Origin: Bryopsis sp. KO-2023
Lineage: Eukaryota; Chlorophyta; Ulvophyceae; Bryopsidales; Bryopsidaceae
Assembly (NCBI GenBank): GCA_030272585.1
Contig: BSYQ01000007.1
Span: 5,956,001-6,020,000 of the forward strand
Direction of reading: 5' to 3'
DNA: 64,000 nt
Shown: positions 1-13,100 of the stretch, one piece after another
Layout: each line of letters starts with the position of its first letter
Numbering within the stretch: position 1 is the stretch's first letter
The notes under the pieces: generated by a model
The model's database searches: none
Told to the model about the DNA's origin: nothing
What the model saw: only the letters and a program-made list of their open reading frames with translations
Position numbers and translations under genes: made by a program

Positions 1-490
1 TTTCCCAACAAGGGCATGTCCCCTTTCATTCTGGGCAACGATTCATGGACGAAATGTGGGTGTTGGAAGTTTGGGTCCGAGATGACTGGACCCTCAGTGA
101 AGACTCATGCTTTCTGTTCAATTTTTTTTTCACCAGAATTGGAACCTGGAGAGGGTTGACCCCTCCACAAACCTCTGAAACAAAGGACACACAAGTATCT
201 TCTGGTTGACAAAAGCTATTCACTTCTTTTACAAGTGTCCAAACAAACAGTGTGTGTTTGCAGTTCCTCCCCCCGCTGCAAGCATAGCTATTCCTTTTTC
301 TTTTGTTTTTTCTTTTCTTCCATTGTTGCTCCCCCCCCCAGGAATTCCGAAACCCATCTACCCGACCAATCAACTTCTCGTAGTGCCAGCAACCCCGTCC
401 CCAGACTCTACCTCCCAGTGCCATCCACGGCAAGAAAAATCTAAATGTTCATACACCGCACAAGTTCATTTTTTTCTTGGAATAATTGGT
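1..490. other. 3' flank of histone H4, no gene seen
   Basis: This is the region downstream of the minus-strand H4 gene. The plus strand is T/C-rich, with T-runs near 121-130 and a C-run near 332-340, so the H4 sense strand is purine-rich here. I looked for the animal-type histone 3' stem-loop within about 100 nt of the stop codon and found none. Open frames here have no recognisable content. Confidence 0.5.
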
Positions 491-823
<333 letters not shown>

Positions 824-837
824 TCAAGCGCGTTCGT

Positions 838-853
838 TTGCCAGAAACTTTGG
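838..853 (-). promoter_or_regulatory. Conserved 5' UTR block shared by both H4 genes
   Basis: A 16-nt block, CCAAAGTTTCTGGCAA in the sense direction, lies 36 nt upstream of the H4 start codon. It recurs exactly at 37331-37346, also 36 nt upstream of the other H4 start. Flanking bases are partly conserved too (CGAAC and GAGTTT follow it in both). It may be a shared leader element or a remnant of the duplication. A function in translation or transcript processing is inference. Confidence 0.6.
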
Positions 854-1009
854 AACCCCAAATTGCACCTCCGGACGACAGAAGACCAGAATGAGGAAAC
901 CAGGCGATCCTCGATGATTTATGACGGCATGTACGACTCACCTTCACACGTGTCACCAATCACAATCAAGGAAAAGCACAAAAATCCAAAACAAATAGAC
1001 AAAAGGTGC

Positions 1010-1017
1010 TGACGTCA
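1010..1017. promoter_or_regulatory. TGACGTCA palindrome plus inverted CCAAT upstream of H4
   Basis: A perfect TGACGTCA palindrome lies about 208 nt upstream of the H4 start. It contains ACGTCA, the hexamer known from plant histone promoters and recognised by bZIP proteins. An ATTGG at 1035-1039 reads CCAAT in the gene's direction. The second H4 gene has a TGACGT at 37240-37245, about 140 nt upstream of its start. A role in S-phase expression is inferred from known plant histone genes. Confidence 0.4.
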
Positions 1018-1727
1018 CGGAAACTCAGCCTCCGATTGGCTGGCGTCGATGTTCATTTGCACCACGGCGTCTCAAAGAAAAGTGTGTGAATTCCCAGGGT
1101 GATGCCACTGGTCGAAAAATAGGAAAATCTGTACCAGGGTGACCAAAACAAGTCCCTGAACTTCCAGGATTGAAGAATTCTTCAAGATTTTGCTTGTCCT
1201 CCATCCCCTTACAACCCTTCAGTGTGGATCAATGTTCGAGAGGGCCCATCAAGCAAATGTTATCTTATTTTCTGGTGAAGGAGATGCTCTGAAAGAGTCG
1301 GTCAGCAAATCTTCTTTCATTCAATCTTTCGATGATAAATGATGGGTTACCAGCTCTATCCCACAGAAGATTGACAAAAAGTAACATCACCAATGCAAAC
1401 ACCCTTTACATCAAGCACCACAGACAATGCTGTAGGTTTTTCTGAACCCTAAGTTGAGAATATCCACACACACACCCACATCGACACGAAATCCCGACAT
1501 CCCATTTCCCCTGTTCCAATTTCCCTGTAATCAATCGTTGGACATGAGTCCAGGAATCCAAACTCCAATGGATTCCTCACCATAAAAATCGTACTTCCTT
1601 TCCGACATATCAAATTTTCACATGAACGGTCGCACAATATGTGCAACTTCAGATTCCACAGAGCTTTTCAATCAGCCAATTCGGACCCCAATTAATAGGT
1701 CAATCTCGTACGCAGCACCAGAAAAAC

Positions 1728-3195
1728 TCATGAGGCATGGAGATCACTGATGTACTGTGCAAGCATCGCACAGATGGAATCCTTGGACTTTCTCCAATCT
1801 TTCTTCAGCTCGTTCTGGAAACATGAAATCATCATTCAAAAAGTCAATATCGCTATATAAGATGATCAACACATATTCTACGTTCTGAAATTGTTCTATC
1901 CATGTGGCGACAATTTAACCTTTGTTCGCTTTTACCCAACTCAGCTGTTCAAACCACTTTCAAATCAATTAGTTGACTAAATTCACTACTCCCAGTTAAT
2001 CACTGGGGTCGAGCAAACCACTCAAAGGACTTTATTCAGACACATTACCCGACTGAAAAATCCAAACCCACAAAACAAAATTCATGACACAATAAATTCT
2101 GGAAAAGATAAAACATTGTTTCAGAAAATTAGATTATGTGGATAACGAGTCAGGACATTACCTCATCATCTCCAGATGTTTTGGTCGTGATGCTGAATAC
2201 GTACTCATCCGGATCATTCACACAGGCAAATTCCGATATTTTGATTTCACCTTTCACCTGGAAAAAATCCAGCACACACAGTCAATCCCAATCCTTCAAA
2301 ACAAAACAAAACAAAACAACAAATTTTCATGTTTCTGAAAGAGTGCCCACAGACGTGGAGGTCTGTTCAATAATGACTGAGTATCTTCAATTTCCAACCA
2401 GAAAGTTACCTTTTTTCTGATTATTTTCGGAAATTCTCATGAGTGTAAAAAAAAAAAAAAAAGTAAAAGTGTAATCAATGAAATCACCTTTTTTTCGGAA
2501 ACTGTGCCTTCCCAGCTGAGTTCCACAGTGAGTTCGTAGGTTACAAACTTTTTCCCCCCTTTCCTTGTGCAGACTGCTGCCTGGGCACATCACACATCAA
2601 TGAGCCTCCACATATACTTTCCCCACATTTTCATTGTCATTTTTTGGGTGGAAGCCTGGTAAGCTCTGTTCATTTTCTTCAATAAATCCATCAACATTTC
2701 CTTGTTTCTTACTTTTACTTGGACATATCATTAAAAATCTATCGGAAAACAACATTTCCCCCTTTGCCAGCAATCACTTCTCATGGAGTTGCATGCTAAA
2801 TTTCAAAAATCACCAGAACTTCAGCCCTAGTTTCATTGGAAATGAATAATAATTCCTTCTTTCCTGGAGTGGCAATGTCGCTTTCTTTTTCTTTGTGGAT
2901 AATAATTCTAGGTTGGGTGCAAGAGGACGCTTAAAAAACCGCCCCACACCTCTCATGTTCACGGGAGGACGCTCTTGGGCAAAATTCTCTCCCTTCGTAC
3001 CGCTCCCGAGAGATCCTTCAAGGCCGTGACTCTCGCCCGACCCGAGCAACACGTCAAACCGCAAAGAACCTCCGACAAGCGTTGCCTGCTCCAATCCATG
3101 CGGTTCTTCTCCTCCCAGTGCCATCCGTTCACATTCGTACCATCAGGACGACTCTCCACAACCCAACGGGGATCGCCCTCTCCCCACTTCGCCAT
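1728..3195 (-). CDS. AHA1 N-domain-only protein (Hch1-like Hsp90 co-chaperone)
   Basis: The product is predicted to bind the middle domain of Hsp90 and influence its ATPase. Four exons in transcript order: 3195-3001, 2580-2488, 2257-2162, 1814-1728. All introns are phase 0 and GT-AG, giving 156 residues. The start MAKWGEGDPRWVV is the canonical AHA1 N-terminus. The N-x-N-G-WHW motif (DGTNVNGWHW) and an RKGGKK motif match conserved AHA1-N elements, and exon 4 supplies the closing helix (NELKKDWRK onward) before TGA. No C-terminal AHSA1 domain follows. The length therefore matches yeast Hch1 (about 150 residues) rather than AHA1 (about 340). A separate full-length AHA1 lies at 47405-49262. It is unlikely to be a broken gene, because every exon joins in frame. 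An extra short exon in the long third intron cannot be excluded. Confidence 0.87.
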
Positions 3196-3830
3196 TCGGA
3201 CGCAGCAACAAGGAACGCTTTCCGCCAGAATTCGGCCCAAGAGAGCGGCGCAGGATTCAACGCTGAAGGAGGCTCGCGCGGTCGCAACCAGAGGGAAGTC
3301 AGTAGGTCGCTTTCTCTGTGTTTTTTTTCCCGCTGCCCTCGAGGTCACACAGCGACTGTATGATCGCCCCCGACTCTGCCACAGAATCCTCCCGTAATCG
3401 TTCACAAGACAAGCCGAGCTCGAGGTGGAGCGATTTCTACGCGATCGACCATTGGCCCTGTCACGATTTTCAGCTTCAAAGCGTCTCAAAAGTACGACGT
3501 CCGTGATGCATGACTAAACGGCACACAAGGTTAAAACGAAGCTTTCACGTTTCTGTCGCACTTTCGACCAACCCCCTATTTCTAGATAAGGCTTCAAGCG
3601 GATCGGAGGGGAGGAGCTGCAGCGTGGAACGCAATACATGAAGTGGAGGCTCCGGATTGTCGTCTTGGGGTGGCTCCTTGGCTTGGTCGTCGGGAGGGCT
3701 CTGCTTAACTAGGGGAACACCAGAAGTAACGGTTGAGGGTTGAATTATCGCTCGAGGGATTGGATCAACCCAAATTTAGGATCAGCAGAAGGCTGGGAGT
3801 GTTTTTAGAGAAGGCAGGACCGTATCGACA
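3196..3830. promoter_or_regulatory. Divergent promoter region, AHA1-N / STT3
   Basis: 635 nt separate the two divergent start codons, so both genes must be driven from this interval. I recognise no TATA box or named element with confidence. Open frames here are antisense extensions of the AHA1-N frame. Confidence 0.4.
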
Positions 3831-6800
3831 ATGGGGCAGAGCGCAGTGGCTTCGGTGGTGAATGGGTTGACTCTCCTGTTGATCTGCGTGATGGCGTTCA
3901 GTATTCGATTGTTCTCGGTGATCAAATACGAGAGCGTCATTCACGAGTTCGATCCGTATTTCAACTATCGAGTTACGCAGTTTTTGACGAAGGAGGGATT
4001 CTATAACTTATGGAACTGGTTCGATGTTCGAACCTGGTACCCGTTGGGACGAGTGGTGGGAGGGACGGTGTTTCCGGTGAGGATCCGTTCCTGACAACTT
4101 TTTTTATTTCTCTGCATTCTTTGATATCCCTTGACGAATCAAAACGTGGGTACTCTGCTGTACTTTTTCACACTTTTTTTTGTCTACATATTTCTTTGGT
4201 GTATTTTCAGATATGTCGACCCCACTCCCCCCCCCCCCCCCATCATGTTTACCTAATGCAGTTTTCTTTTTTTGTGTTTGCCACAGGGTTTGACTTTCAC
4301 AGCAGGGATGATGTATAAGCTTTTGCATGCTATCAATATCCCGCTGAATGTGCAAGAGGTAAGGCAATCGATACCGTTCTTGTTAGTGTTGAAAAAGAAT
4401 CTTGCCAAGCATGAAGCCTTTTTTTTTGAATAGAATTCCTTCGACATAGCAACAATAGTTTCCTTCTTCTCGGTATCTATAAACAAAGCTGGAGTTTCAT
4501 ATTACAACAGAATGCCCGTTGTCTATTTTCATGCACACTCCATTATTAGAGTGCTCGGACTCCTCAAATCCAGTGTATATATATTGTGAATCTTTCTGAT
4601 TACATTTTAGGTGTGTGTTTTCACGGCCCCCCTCTTTTCAGCATTCTGTTCTCTGGCTACGTACGGTCTCGTGAACCAGATTCGTGGCAAAGGCCCTGGA
4701 TTGGTTGCGGCCGCTCTCATCAGCACAGTACCTTCCTACATATCCAGATCAGTTGCAGGATCTTTCGACAATGAGGGAGTTGCAATCTTTGCGCTGGTAT
4801 TCACTTTTTATCTTTTTGTGAAGGTAAGGCCACCAGGTTGTCTTTGGTAGACGACAAATATCTATGTCGATATACATATCGATGCAGTTTAATTTAATGA
4901 AGAAGATGATTAGTTAATGACTGTGATCACCACCATTCAAAAGAGGGTATATTTGACTTCCGGAAAAATGCTGTCGATATGTTTTGGGTGTCACACATAA
5001 TGAACTAACCAGCCTGCCAGGTTCTGTGTAGAAACTGTTTTTGATTAACTCGTTATTATTTGATATGAGTTATCACTTTTGAATATTTGAAGAGGATCAG
5101 CTTGTGGCATTTCAGTGCCTTCACAATTTGCCATCTGAAAGTTGTCGTCTTGTTGTGTAGACGCTCAACACTGGGTCTCTAGCGTGGGCAACCGGGGCTG
5201 CTGCATCCTATCTATACATGGTAGTTTGAGTGTCTATGTTGCTGGTACTGTTGATTGTGTGCATGCAATGCAAACCTGACTTCCTTTTCAAGACTGCTTA
5301 TCTTGTGTCCCATTTTCTGAGTGTGAATCTATGAGGATTGTCTGGAGTTTCAGACAAAATCTTGATGGAGGTGTTGGGTTGGATCAAAGATTTTTTCAGG
5401 GATGCCACATTTTGATGTTCATTTTTGCCTTTATTCTCGAAATTGATAGTATCATTATCCATATTTTCAGGTCAAAAAATCACAGCTGCAATATCTCAAG
5501 ATTATTGCAGTTTTGAGGAAGGTGATTTATACTAATGTGTCGTTGTACATGAAGGTGATGTCGTGGGGTGGATACACTTTCATCATTAATCTGCTTCCAA
5601 TTCATTGCCTGGTCTCCATATTCACTGGGAGGCTATCTGGCAGATTGTATGTTGCGTATGCACCTTTGATCGTTCTTGGCACTTTGCTTGCTGGTGAGGG
5701 GGCTAAAATAAATGGGGGTTGTCATGTTCCATGCGGAAATCTGAAATAATGGGAGGAAGGAAGTACCATGTTAATTTTGAGTTTCCCAGTAAATACAGCA
5801 AAGACTGCTTCTTTTGTTCCCCATTTTCTGAGTGTGAATTTATGATGGTTGTCTGGAGCTTCAGACGAAATCTTGATGTTTATGTTTATATTTTGGCAGG
5901 ATTTATAGATATATTTTCTTGGCATCTTGGTTGGATGCGTCCATTTCTGAGGTACAACCGAAGTCTGTTAATAGTAACTTCTTCTGTGTTTCTTTTGCTT
6001 TGCGTTTTTTTTCCAGCAAGCATCCCTGTGGTGGGATTCAATGCAGTTCTAATGTCCGAGCATTTTGGTGGGTTCCTCGCCTTTGGAGTGTTGCATGTGG
6101 CGATGGGTATCCAATGGGTGAAAGGACTGCTTCCAGAAAGGTCATACCGAATGGCAAAACACCTGCTTTTGATGGTCGGCACCGCTCTGGTTGCAGTAAT
6201 CGGAGTCATAGTGGTCGGCTATGTTACGACTTCGCCAACATATGGGTGGACTGGTAAGATGACAATGAAGGGCATTTTTTTCATCAAAGTGGAAAAGGAG
6301 AATACACCCAGACTACAATATGTACGTATCGAAAAGTACTTTCTCAGAAGGCAGCCCTTTCGACAGGAAATGAGCTTTACGAAAAATGGAGAGGTTTTTT
6401 TTTTCTTCTTTCTGCTCGGAGGATATTAAAAAAGTTTGGATTCGACGGCAGTTGACTAATTGTCAGGTCTCAGGCAAATGATTGGGAAATGACATTCGGA
6501 CATATTTTCTCCAGGGCGAAGTCTGAGTTTGCTGGATCCAACCTATGCATCCAAATACATCCCAATCATTGCGAGCGTGAGCGAACATCAGCCACCGACA
6601 TGGTCGTCTTATTTTACGGATATCAATGTTTTGGTGCTGATTTTGCCTGCGGGGTTCATTGCCTGTTTCTCTCCCTTGACGGATGCCTCCCTGTTCTTAC
6701 TGCTCTATGGACTCACTTCTGTCTATTTTTCTGGAGTCATGGTGAGTTCACGCTACAAAACCAATCATTAATTGTTATGTATCTTGCTTGAGTACATGTA

Positions 6801-8890
6801 GATGAGAGGATCATAGTAAGCAAACGTCCCTGTACGTAACGGTGATTCTTTGATTTTCGCCCCATTTCTTGCTGCTGCTTATTTTATCCAGTCATTTTGC
6901 CATGCAACACTTAAGCTTGTCTGGATGAACAAATGGCATCATATGTTTGTTGAGCTGGATGTAGGGGTTGATGTAAGAATTTTGAAGCGTTTTCATTTGT
7001 ATTGACCAGGTGAGATTGATGTTAGTGCTGGCTCCGGCTGCCTGCTGCTTGGGAGCACTGGCCATCTCATCTGGCCTTTCAGTTTTTTCCGCTTCAGTAA
7101 AATCGCCTGATCAAGGAGAGAATGAGTCGACAGAGGCCCGACGAGGCGGCAGAAGGTGCAAAACGTTTTGTTTTTTTTAATTGAATCAACGTTAGATTTT
7201 TTCTAGGGTCCTCACCCCACGAAGGAATGCATGGTACAGAAAATTAGAGTTACTGAAGTTTTTACGGGACTGAAGATTTGAACAATTATCGGTGGTTAAT
7301 GTGATTTTTGTTTGAAATGAGTCTATGGAGTTGATCTTCTGAAAAGAAATTTTTCATTTCAGAGGGGGAAGAAGCCAAGAGTCACAGGATAAGAAATACA
7401 AAGTACCAGCAGATGGGGCTTTTTTGGGACTACTACTTGTTTGGATTCTGATGGTGTTTTATTCGGTGAGCATCCACTATATCTTTCCAAAAAAATAAAA
7501 ATAAAATTAAAAACTGTCTTTACAATCCATTGAATTGCAAGAATTGGAGTGATCTATGGTTTTGTCTGTGCTGCTCATTTTTGTTTGATATGTATTAGTA
7601 CTGTGTTGCTGCGTGACCCTTTTTTGTTCTGGCTGAAATTGTTCAGTGAAATTCTGCGAGTGTTTTTAATCGACACAGTTTTGTGTTGATGCAGATCCAC
7701 TCGACATGGGTGAGTGCTGAAATGTACTCGGCCCCATCAATCGTTTTGCAAACCCGTGGAAGGTACAGAACTGATGGAACGAACCTCCGGTCACCCACGC
7801 AATATTCATCAATCTAAATCAAAATTCGAACTTCTGACAAACAGGAGTTATACTTTGTTTTGGGATTTAACAAAAATGTGATTATGCTGCATTATTAAGA
7901 TTTTCCAAGACGGTTGTATTTATTGGTGATCACAGGGATGGAGTGGTTCATGTGTTTGATGATTTCCGAGAATCTTACTCATGGCTTCGCCACAACACCG
8001 ACAACGACTGCAAGGTCGCCAGTTGGTGGGATTACGGATACCAAACCACAGCAATGGCAGATCGAACCGTGATCGTCGATAACAACACATGGAATAACAC
8101 TCACATTGCCACAGTGGGCCGAGCAATGGCTTCACCAGAAAAAAAGGTAGGTGTCTTTTGATTCTCGGAGAAATGGACGATCGCAGATTTCGACTCACTT
8201 TTTTCCCAAAGAAGGGGAAGGGTGGTTCAATCACCGTCAGGATTCGAACCTGAAATGTTGTGTGTGTTGGTAGGCGTGGAAGATATTTCGTTCTCTGGAT
8301 GTGGACTATGTGTTTGTGGTGTTTGGTGGATGGGTGGGCTATCCCAGTGATGATATCAACAAATTCCTTTGGATGGTCAGAATTGGAGGGGGTGTTTTTC
8401 CAGAAATCAAAGAGAAGGATTATTTGAGTTCTGCAGGGCAATACAAGATCGATGCGACTGCTGGGCAAGCGATGCTGGACAGTCTCATGTACAAATTGAG
8501 CTACTACAAGTGAGTCTGACTTGGGGAAAATCATTCGATTCAAGTTTTCTTTTGCTATTCGGGTGACTCTGGATGTTTCGAAATCAGCACAGGTGTCCTT
8601 CAAGCGTTGTTCTTGAATTTATGTTGTTGTGTGCATTCTGACTTTTCTCTCTTTTTTTTGTTCCTTTCGGCAGTTTTGCTGAAGGGTCCAAGTATGCCTC
8701 TGGTCAGTTTGGCTTTGATCGAGTTCGAAACACAGTCATTGGGAAAACGTCCATCCAACTCAAATACTTCGAGGAAGTTTTCACATCGGAGCATTGGATG
8801 GTCAGAATATACAAAGTCAAGGACCCCCCAAACAGGGATTTCAAGCGGAAAAACCCAAAGAGAAGGCGACTCATCGCAAAAAAAGGATGA
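3831..8890 (+). CDS. STT3: STT3, catalytic subunit of oligosaccharyltransferase
   Basis: Transfers the dolichol-linked oligosaccharide to Asn in N-x-S/T sequons in the ER lumen. It is a multi-pass ER membrane protein. Thirteen exons: 3831-4076, 4287-4358, 4611-4823, 5161-5220, 5555-5693, 6017-6253, 6515-6741, 7010-7155, 7363-7465, 7695-7762, 7936-8146, 8274-8509, 8674-8890. They join in frame to 724 residues, the usual STT3 size. Seen in the sequence: the first luminal loop motif [10 protein letters not shown], the external loop motif [10 protein letters not shown], the sequon-reading WWDYGY at about residues 534-539, the conserved glycosylated loop [10 protein letters not shown], and the DK-type motif [11 protein letters not shown]. 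The C-terminus is very basic ([15 protein letters not shown]). Introns 4 and 5 carry copies of one 78-nt repeat, and intron 1 has a 15-C run. Identification is secure; the weakest splice site is the acceptor of exon 5, which lacks a clear pyrimidine tract. Confidence 0.98.
5290..5367 (+). repeat. 78-nt repeat, copy in STT3 intron 4
   Basis: This 78-nt block matches 5801-5878 in the next intron over the same length with no gaps and about 9 mismatches (near 88% identity, counted by eye). Shared core words include CATTTTCTGAGTGTGAAT and TTGTCTGGAG. Both copies lie in the same orientation. Confidence 0.85.
5801..5878 (+). repeat. 78-nt repeat, copy in STT3 intron 5
   Basis: Partner of 5290-5367. 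The exon between the two copies (5555-5693) is not duplicated, so this is not a simple exon duplication. It could be two copies of a mobile or intron-borne sequence, or sequence exchange between adjacent introns. Confidence 0.85.
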
Positions 8891-10134
8891 TCAATATTGA
8901 CACTGAGGGGGAAGGGTCGGGGCTGGGATGGGGATGAGTAGAGGGTGTTTTGTCTCGTTTGTTTTGCTGGGTGTAAGCTTTTGTTTTTGCGAGCACAGTT
9001 GTTTGCCTATCAAGAGCTGTCTTCTGGTTCACTTTTTAAATGGATTCCAAGCAAGAGAAATTTCTTTGAAATAAGTATCTGTAGATTGAGAATGAAAGAG
9101 TGGAGAGGTATATTGGACATGCACATCTCTGCCTGAGGTTGAATTTTTCTGCATCCACATTGGTCCAAAAATGTCCCATTCCTAAGTGTCTGGCCCGTTG
9201 AGTTGTAGAAAATTTCTCCATATGTTTTAGACATTTCGTATTTTCCAATAAGTACTAACAAAAAGAATAGGTACAACAACCAACATGTCCATGTCATATA
9301 TCTGCCAATCTCAGCATGTCAAATATCTTTTCAGGAGGATACACCTAGATTCAAACAACAATAACAACAGCAATAACTACGTATTGCGAGATTCAAACAC
9401 AGTTTTTCTCTTCCCACAGCCACCAACAATGACTGGTCCAAAAGATAAGATGCGCAAGATTAAAAGTTGAACCGAGCTTGTAACTTTCGGCACCTTGCAC
9501 GAATAAGTCGTCCACCTCTTGTCTGGTGTAGAACATCACCGTTCGATTTCACAAAGTTTCCTTTGCGCGTGTTCTAACATCACACAAACCTCTTGTTCGA
9601 AATGTCTAAAAAGAGACATTGGTGGCGTGTCGCATCCACGGCTGTCGAAGTAGGACCTCTCTGCCACCCCATCACCACCCCATGCGTTTCGAAGGGGCAC
9701 CTTGGCCCTCTCATTTACAAGGCTTTTCTGATCACCTCACCCACTGAGCATCTCGAAATCCCACCACAACCCGACTGCACAGAGAAACACGCGACTTGCG
9801 AGGGGGTTCCAGCGGCGGCGCGTAAGCATAAGTCACCGCTTCGAGTCTTTCTTTCATATCCAGATTTGGTTTGCAGATGACAAACATCCCATACGACCGC
9901 CAGCGAACCCCCAACAACGCCCCCAAAAATCAGTCGTTTAGTCGTTACCTCTCAATAACGTATAATCCTTTGCCAGTGACTCTTACTTACTGGTTGTTAT
10001 CTGACCACATCAGTCAGATGAGTAAAATTTATTGATACAGATGTAATAGGATCTCACAGCTTTTTACAGCAGATGCTCTAGAGTTTTTGCAGACATTGTG
10101 TGACTGTGACTGTTTCAGGCCCCGGCTATTGACA
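8891..10134. other. Intergenic between STT3 and urea carboxylase
   Basis: 1.2 kb between two plus-strand genes. The first part is presumed STT3 3' UTR. 9540-9960 is more GC-rich and probably holds the urea carboxylase promoter. An open frame from 9593 to 9880 has no recognisable domain and no support. A TTTCAG near 10117 could end a 5' UTR intron of the urea carboxylase gene. Confidence 0.4.
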
Positions 10135-13100
10135 ATGGCAGCATCACAAAAGTGCCGCGTGTTGATCGCGAACAGGGGAGAAATTGCTGCTAGAATAATA
10201 TTGACATGCACAAAACTGGGACTGGATTCGGTTGCTGTCTACACGGAACCCGATGCCCTTTCATTACACGAAACCATGGCGACAGACAGGGTGTGCCTGG
10301 GTGCTAATCCCAGAGCATACCTTGATGGCGATAAACTGTTGGAGATCGCGAAAGAGCAAGGGTGCCATGCTGTTCATCCAGGCTATGGATTCCTGAGCGA
10401 AAACGTGGGCTTTGCGACTGCCTGCGAAGAGGCTGGGATTGTATTCCTGGGCCCCAGCCAGGGTGAGTTTGCCGATAGATAAACTAAAATTTAGAAGTTA
10501 AAATGTATTAAAATTTTGAAATGCAACAGGGAAGAATTGGATAACACCATGGCAAAAAATTGTACATGGGTTTTTTTGGTCTCTTTTTTTGTTCAACATT
10601 TTTTTTTTACAACGGGTTTATCTTGGATCAGTGAATGCGCTGGAATCTTAAAATGTAGAAGTGATATGGGCACACACTTGAAAAAAAATTTAACAAGGAC
10701 CCAATTGCTGCTGTTGGATCCTGGATGAAAATTTGATGTTGCTGTTTTTTGAAGGGTTTTTTTTTCTTTGATGGAAGGTGCACTGTGAATTCATTTGTTT
10801 TTAAGTACTTCTTTTATGTTCTGTGGTGTTAAGGTGCAATGGAGGTGTTTTCTGAAAAGCACACTGCAAGGGCTTTAGCTGAGGAGAGCGGGGTGCCCAC
10901 CCTGGCAGGCACTTCATTGTTGGCTTCTGCTGAGGAGGCCACTAAAGCAGCAAGTGAGATTGGGTTACCAATTTTACTGAAGGCCACTGGGGGGGGGGGA
11001 GGGATGGGGATTCTCCTCTGTCGTACTCTTGATGAAGTCGAAAAGAATTTTGAGACGGCTGGGAAGCAAGGAGATGCTTTCTTTGGGAATGCTGGGGTGA
11101 GTTTTTGTTTCCTTTGAGGAGAGAGGTAGGAAAGGATTTTGCCATCGTGGTGGGTTTTTTGTCCATTATTCTGTCTTAGTCACTATTCCAATGAAAAACT
11201 AATAAAAGCAGCATGCAGTGTCAATTTCGCATGGCCTGGATTGTTTGATGTTTAGTTCACTTCCCACAAATATTTTTTCCCACAGAGGCCCCTCCTTCCT
11301 AAAAACACATAGATGAGAAAAAAAAAGGATTTTGCTAATTATCTTTCGGCCCCCATAAAAATCTACGCAGGTGTTTGCTGAGAAATATGTCGAGAAGGCT
11401 CACCATGTGGAGGTTCAAATTTTCGGAGATGGAAAGGGAAATGTGATCCATCTCGGAGAGAGGGAGTGCTCCATTCAACGAAGGCACCAGAAAATCCTGG
11501 AGGAAACCCCCTCCCCTCTTTTGGATAGCTCGTTGAGGTCTGGATTGACTGAGGCCGCCGTCAGGCTCTGCAGCGCAGCGAAGTACCGCTCTGCAGGAAC
11601 CGTGGAATTTTTGGTGGACGAGGACACCAAAAAGTTCTACTTTTTGGAAGTGAACACTCGTCTACAGGTCAGGGATGGCCTTGCTCTTTCAACAAGGACA
11701 GCAATTAGTGATCGGGCTTTTTAGCTACAAGACGTTCGCTTGTGCCCATGATAATTTCACATCAGATGGTTTTTGCATTGTTGCATTCCACCGGATACTG
11801 TCACTCCACCTTCCCCCCCCCCAAAAAAAAAAAAAAAAACAATTGTGAGCGAAAAAGTACAAAATATTGTCTGCAGAGTCGGATAAATATCTCAGAAAAT
11901 ATCTCTTTTGAGCCAACCCCCATCTTCAAGAGGTCAAAAATCATGCACTAGGTTGAGGTTTCCCCGCATAAGTACGAATTTATTTCATTTTGAAGGCAAT
12001 TGATGTTTAGCCGATCTGATTTATTTTCTTATTTTTTTGGATGCCCTCAGGTTGAACATGGCATTACTGAAATGGTGAACGGCAATGTGGATTTGGTGGA
12101 ATGGATGCTGAGACTGCAGCTTTCAATTCCCGGATCGTCTGACTTTGATCCCAAGGTCAATTTGACGGCATTCAAACATAATCCGTCTGGTCATTCCATC
12201 GAAGTTCGCCTGTGCGCTGAGAACCCATCCAAGGATTTTGCTCCTTCACCAGGTGTTTTCTCCTTTTTTGATTTCCAAGCGGCGCAGAATGCCTGATGTA
12301 CCCAGTCCACCACACGAATTGCGAAATAGAAAATTTTCGCTGTTTTCAGCGTTTCTCCACTGAATGGACTTGAACTTGATATCATTCAGCTCAACAGTAT
12401 TAACCATTCGTTTTCTTGTCTTTACACAATCAATTTTTTTTCCCGTTTTTGCAGGTACATTGGGACTGGTGTCTCTTCCCTCGGGTCCACATACTCGAGT
12501 GGATTCGTGGATCAGCACGGGAACCGAAGTGTCAGCCTTCTATGACTCCCTGTTGGCCAAGATCCTGGTCTGGGGTGAAAACAGAGATCAGGCTATTCAT
12601 CGAATGGAGGAAGCTCTGAAAAACACAGAGGTCCAGGGCATCCCAACAAACCTGGAGTTTCTTCAAGAAGTGGTGGAGTCTGAAATGTTCAAGTATGGCC
12701 CTGATCCCTCCAAAAATACATGTATCGATGTTTGGAATTAAAATAACAAAAGAGGTTGAAAGCATCATGCATCCTGGGACACTGTGGGAATAATCAGAGG
12801 TGTGAAGTATTGAATTTTGTTTGTCTTCTTCTGCCCTAGTGTGGGTGTGCCATGTGAAAAAGAATTATTCGCTTTTTTACGAATAGATGGGAGGATTACA
12901 ACAAACAAAGAATACAAAGAATAAACAAAGAATATGGCCACCCCCCAGGCTTTGTCCACAAGCACTCCAAAATAATAATTTCATGTTCTGTTTTAAAAAC
13001 TCCAGCTCTCTCCAAATTTCAAATTCTGAATGTGTGCACACAGGAAGGGAAACACAACAACAAAATTTCTGGATCAGTTCGATTTTGTTCCTCACACCAT

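Noticed and set aside
26-433. 135-codon minus-strand open frame downstream of H4
   Set aside because: Low-complexity stretches, no domain, and it lies in the purine-rich H4 3' flank. Probably not a gene.
5161-6253. Exon duplication as the cause of the STT3 intron repeat
   Set aside because: The exons at 5161-5220, 5555-5693 and 6017-6253 are unrelated to each other; only intronic sequence repeats.
8237-8253. Hairpin TCAGG-ATTCGAA-CCTGA in an STT3 intron that looks like a tRNA T-arm on the minus strand
   Set aside because: The 5-bp stem and TTCGAAT loop fit a T-arm, but no matching acceptor stem, anticodon arm or D-arm lies at the right distance. It may be chance.
9593-9880. 95-codon plus-strand frame upstream of urea carboxylase
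   Set aside because: No recognisable domain, no splice connection to the next gene, and it occupies a likely promoter region.
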